A program made the position numbers and the translations under genes. Shown here piece after piece: positions 5,158-6,131 of a stretch of 6,131 nt of DNA. Position 1 is the first letter of the stretch; every line of letters starts with the position of its first letter. The notes under the pieces were generated by a model. That model was given only the letters and a program-made list of their open reading frames with translations. It was not told the DNA's origin and did not search any database. The stretch is from contig NZ_CABTZR010000105.1 of the NCBI RefSeq assembly GCF_902489365.1, positions 1 through 6,131 on the forward strand, read 5' to 3'. The stretch is from an uncultured Corynebacterium sp. (GTDB taxonomy: Bacteria; Actinomycetota; Actinomycetes; Mycobacteriales; Mycobacteriaceae).

Positions 5158-6131
5158 ATGCAGGATCTCAAGCACCGCCTCCCCCAGGAGCGGAATGTCT
5201 CCACCGCAATCCCTGGCCCCCGCAGCCAGGAGCTGAATGCCGCCCGTGAAGCAGACGTCGCCGCTGGCGTCATCCCGGGCTACCCCTCCTACATCACCGA
5301 CGGTGACGGTGGCGTGCTTGTCGACGTCGACGGCAACACCATCGTCGACTTCGCATCCGGCATCGCCGTGACCTCCGTCGGCGCCTCCAACCAGCGCGTT
5401 GCCAAAGCCGTCGCCGAGGCTGCTAGCCACCTGACCCACACCTGCTTCCTCAACGCTCCTTACGAGGGCTTTGTCCAGGTAGCCAAGAAACTCAACGAGC
5501 TGACCCCGGGCACCCACGAAAAGAAGTCCTGTCTCTTCTCCACCGGCGCTGAAGCGGTGGAGAACGCCATCAAGATTGCTCGCCGCTACACCGGCAAGAA
5601 CCGCGTCGTGGTCTTCGACGGTGCCTTCCACGGCCGCACCAACCTCACCATGACCATGACCGCCAAGAACAAGCCGTACAAGTCCGGCTTTGGCACCCTG
5701 GCCGCTGACATCTACCGCGCGCCGATGTCCTACCCGCTGCGCGATGGCCTCGATGGCAAGCAGGCAGCCGCGCGCACCCTGCGCTACATCGAGCAGTACG
5801 TCGGCACCGAAGAGCTGGCTGCCGTCATCATCGAGCCCGTGCAGGGCGAGGGCGGCTTCGTCGAGCCGGCCAAGGGCTTCCTCCCGGCACTGCAGGAATG
5901 GTGCACCGACAACGGCGTCGTCTTCATCGCCGATGAAATTCAGGCCGGCATCTGCCGCACTGGCTCCTGGTTCGCCTGCGACGACGAGGGCATCATCCCG
6001 GACCTCATCACCACCGCCAAGGGCGTGGGCGGCGGCATGCCGCTGTCCGCTGTGACCGGCCGTGCAGAAATCATGGATGCCCCGGACCCGGGCTCCCTGG
6101 GCGGCACCTACGCCGGTAACCCGGTGGCCTG
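5158..6131 (+). CDS. gabT: 4-aminobutyrate aminotransferase, right paralogue, C-terminus missing (runs off right edge)
   Basis: The first 324 codons of a class III PLP aminotransferase, open to the window edge; about 115-120 residues should follow. It would convert GABA and 2-oxoglutarate to succinate semialdehyde and glutamate in the cytoplasm. The landmarks sit at exactly the same residue numbers as in the left copy: TGAEAVE (129-135), FHGRT (157-161), EPVQGEGG (226-233), DEIQ with D259, Schiff-base K288 in TTAKGVGGGMPLS, and GGTYAGNP (315-322). There are no gaps between the two over 324 residues (about 206 identical by hand count). Differences cluster in residues 1-50 and 201-210. C96, C125, C266 and C274 occur only in this copy. 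The start is fixed by AAGGAG 8 nt upstream. It is divergent from the GabR-like gene, so a gabT-gabD-gabP operon under GabR is expected, but gabD and gabP are outside the window and unseen. Confidence 0.88.
   Translation, partial: MQDLKHRLPQERNVSTAIPGPRSQELNAAREADVAAGVIPGYPSYITDGDGGVLVDVDGNTIVDFASGIAVTSVGASNQRVAKAVAEAASHLTHTCFLNAPYEGFVQVAKKLNELTPGTHEKKSCLFSTGAEAVENAIKIARRYTGKNRVVVFDGAFHGRTNLTMTMTAKNKPYKSGFGTLAADIYRAPMSYPLRDGLDGKQAAARTLRYIEQYVGTEELAAVIIEPVQGEGGFVEPAKGFLPALQEWCTDNGVVFIADEIQAGICRTGSWFACDDEGIIPDLITTAKGVGGGMPLSAVTGRAEIMDAPDPGSLGGTYAGNPVA

Noticed and set aside
5101..5631. 176-codon minus-strand open frame with Gly/Asp/Val-rich product
   Set aside because: It is antisense to the right gabT, which has an ideal ribosome-binding site and intact motifs. 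The repetitive Gly/Asp pattern comes from reversed GabT codons.
1..6131. Mobile element, CRISPR array, tRNA/rRNA or prophage signal
   Set aside because: I found no transposase, long terminal inverted repeats, regularly spaced repeats or RNA-gene signatures. The symmetry at the centre is at gene level, with diverged copies, not an insertion sequence.

Overview
The window looks like the chromosome of a high-GC actinobacterium, most likely a Corynebacterium or close relative. The signs are GC-rich third codon positions, frequent TTG starts, PucR-type regulators and a gabR/gabT neighbourhood like the GABA-use locus I recall from C. glutamicum. The genus is inferred from protein character and gene order, not from a database match.

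There are five protein genes, almost back to back. From left to right they are: (1) an amino-acid permease on the minus strand, cut by the left edge (1-545); (2) a complete class III PLP aminotransferase of GabT type on the minus strand (624-1952); (3) a PucR-family regulator on the plus strand (2070-3515), divergent from gene 2; (4) a second PucR-family regulator on the minus strand (3520-5055), convergent with gene 3 and ending 4 bp from it; (5) a second GabT-type aminotransferase on the plus strand (5158-6131, cut by the right edge), divergent from gene 4. Genes 1 and 5 are open at the window edges. Gene 1 uses a TTG start, so a search restricted to ATG starts misses it.

The main observation is the symmetry. 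The locus is a mirror image about position ~3517: aminotransferase <- | -> regulator -> <- regulator <- | -> aminotransferase. The two aminotransferases align without a gap over all 324 shared residues, with about 64% identity by hand count. The two regulators align at about 40% at both ends but differ widely in the middle, where ligand or partner sensing is expected. This reads as an old inverted duplication of one 'PucR regulator + divergent aminotransferase' unit, followed by specialisation. The right copy probably leads into the ordinary GABA pathway (gabD and gabP would be expected beyond the edge). The left copy is paired with a permease that resembles the aromatic/hydroxy amino-acid (AAAP/HAAAP) group rather than classical GabP, so its substrate may differ.

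The two divergent intergenic regions (1953-2069 and 5056-5157) hold the regulatory sequence: candidate promoters, a 7-bp direct repeat with a 12-bp period, and several inverted repeats that could be PucR operators. A 10-bp perfect hairpin lies between the left aminotransferase and its permease. I see no RNA genes, CRISPR, insertion sequences or phage elements, and no non-coding stretch longer than about 120 bp.
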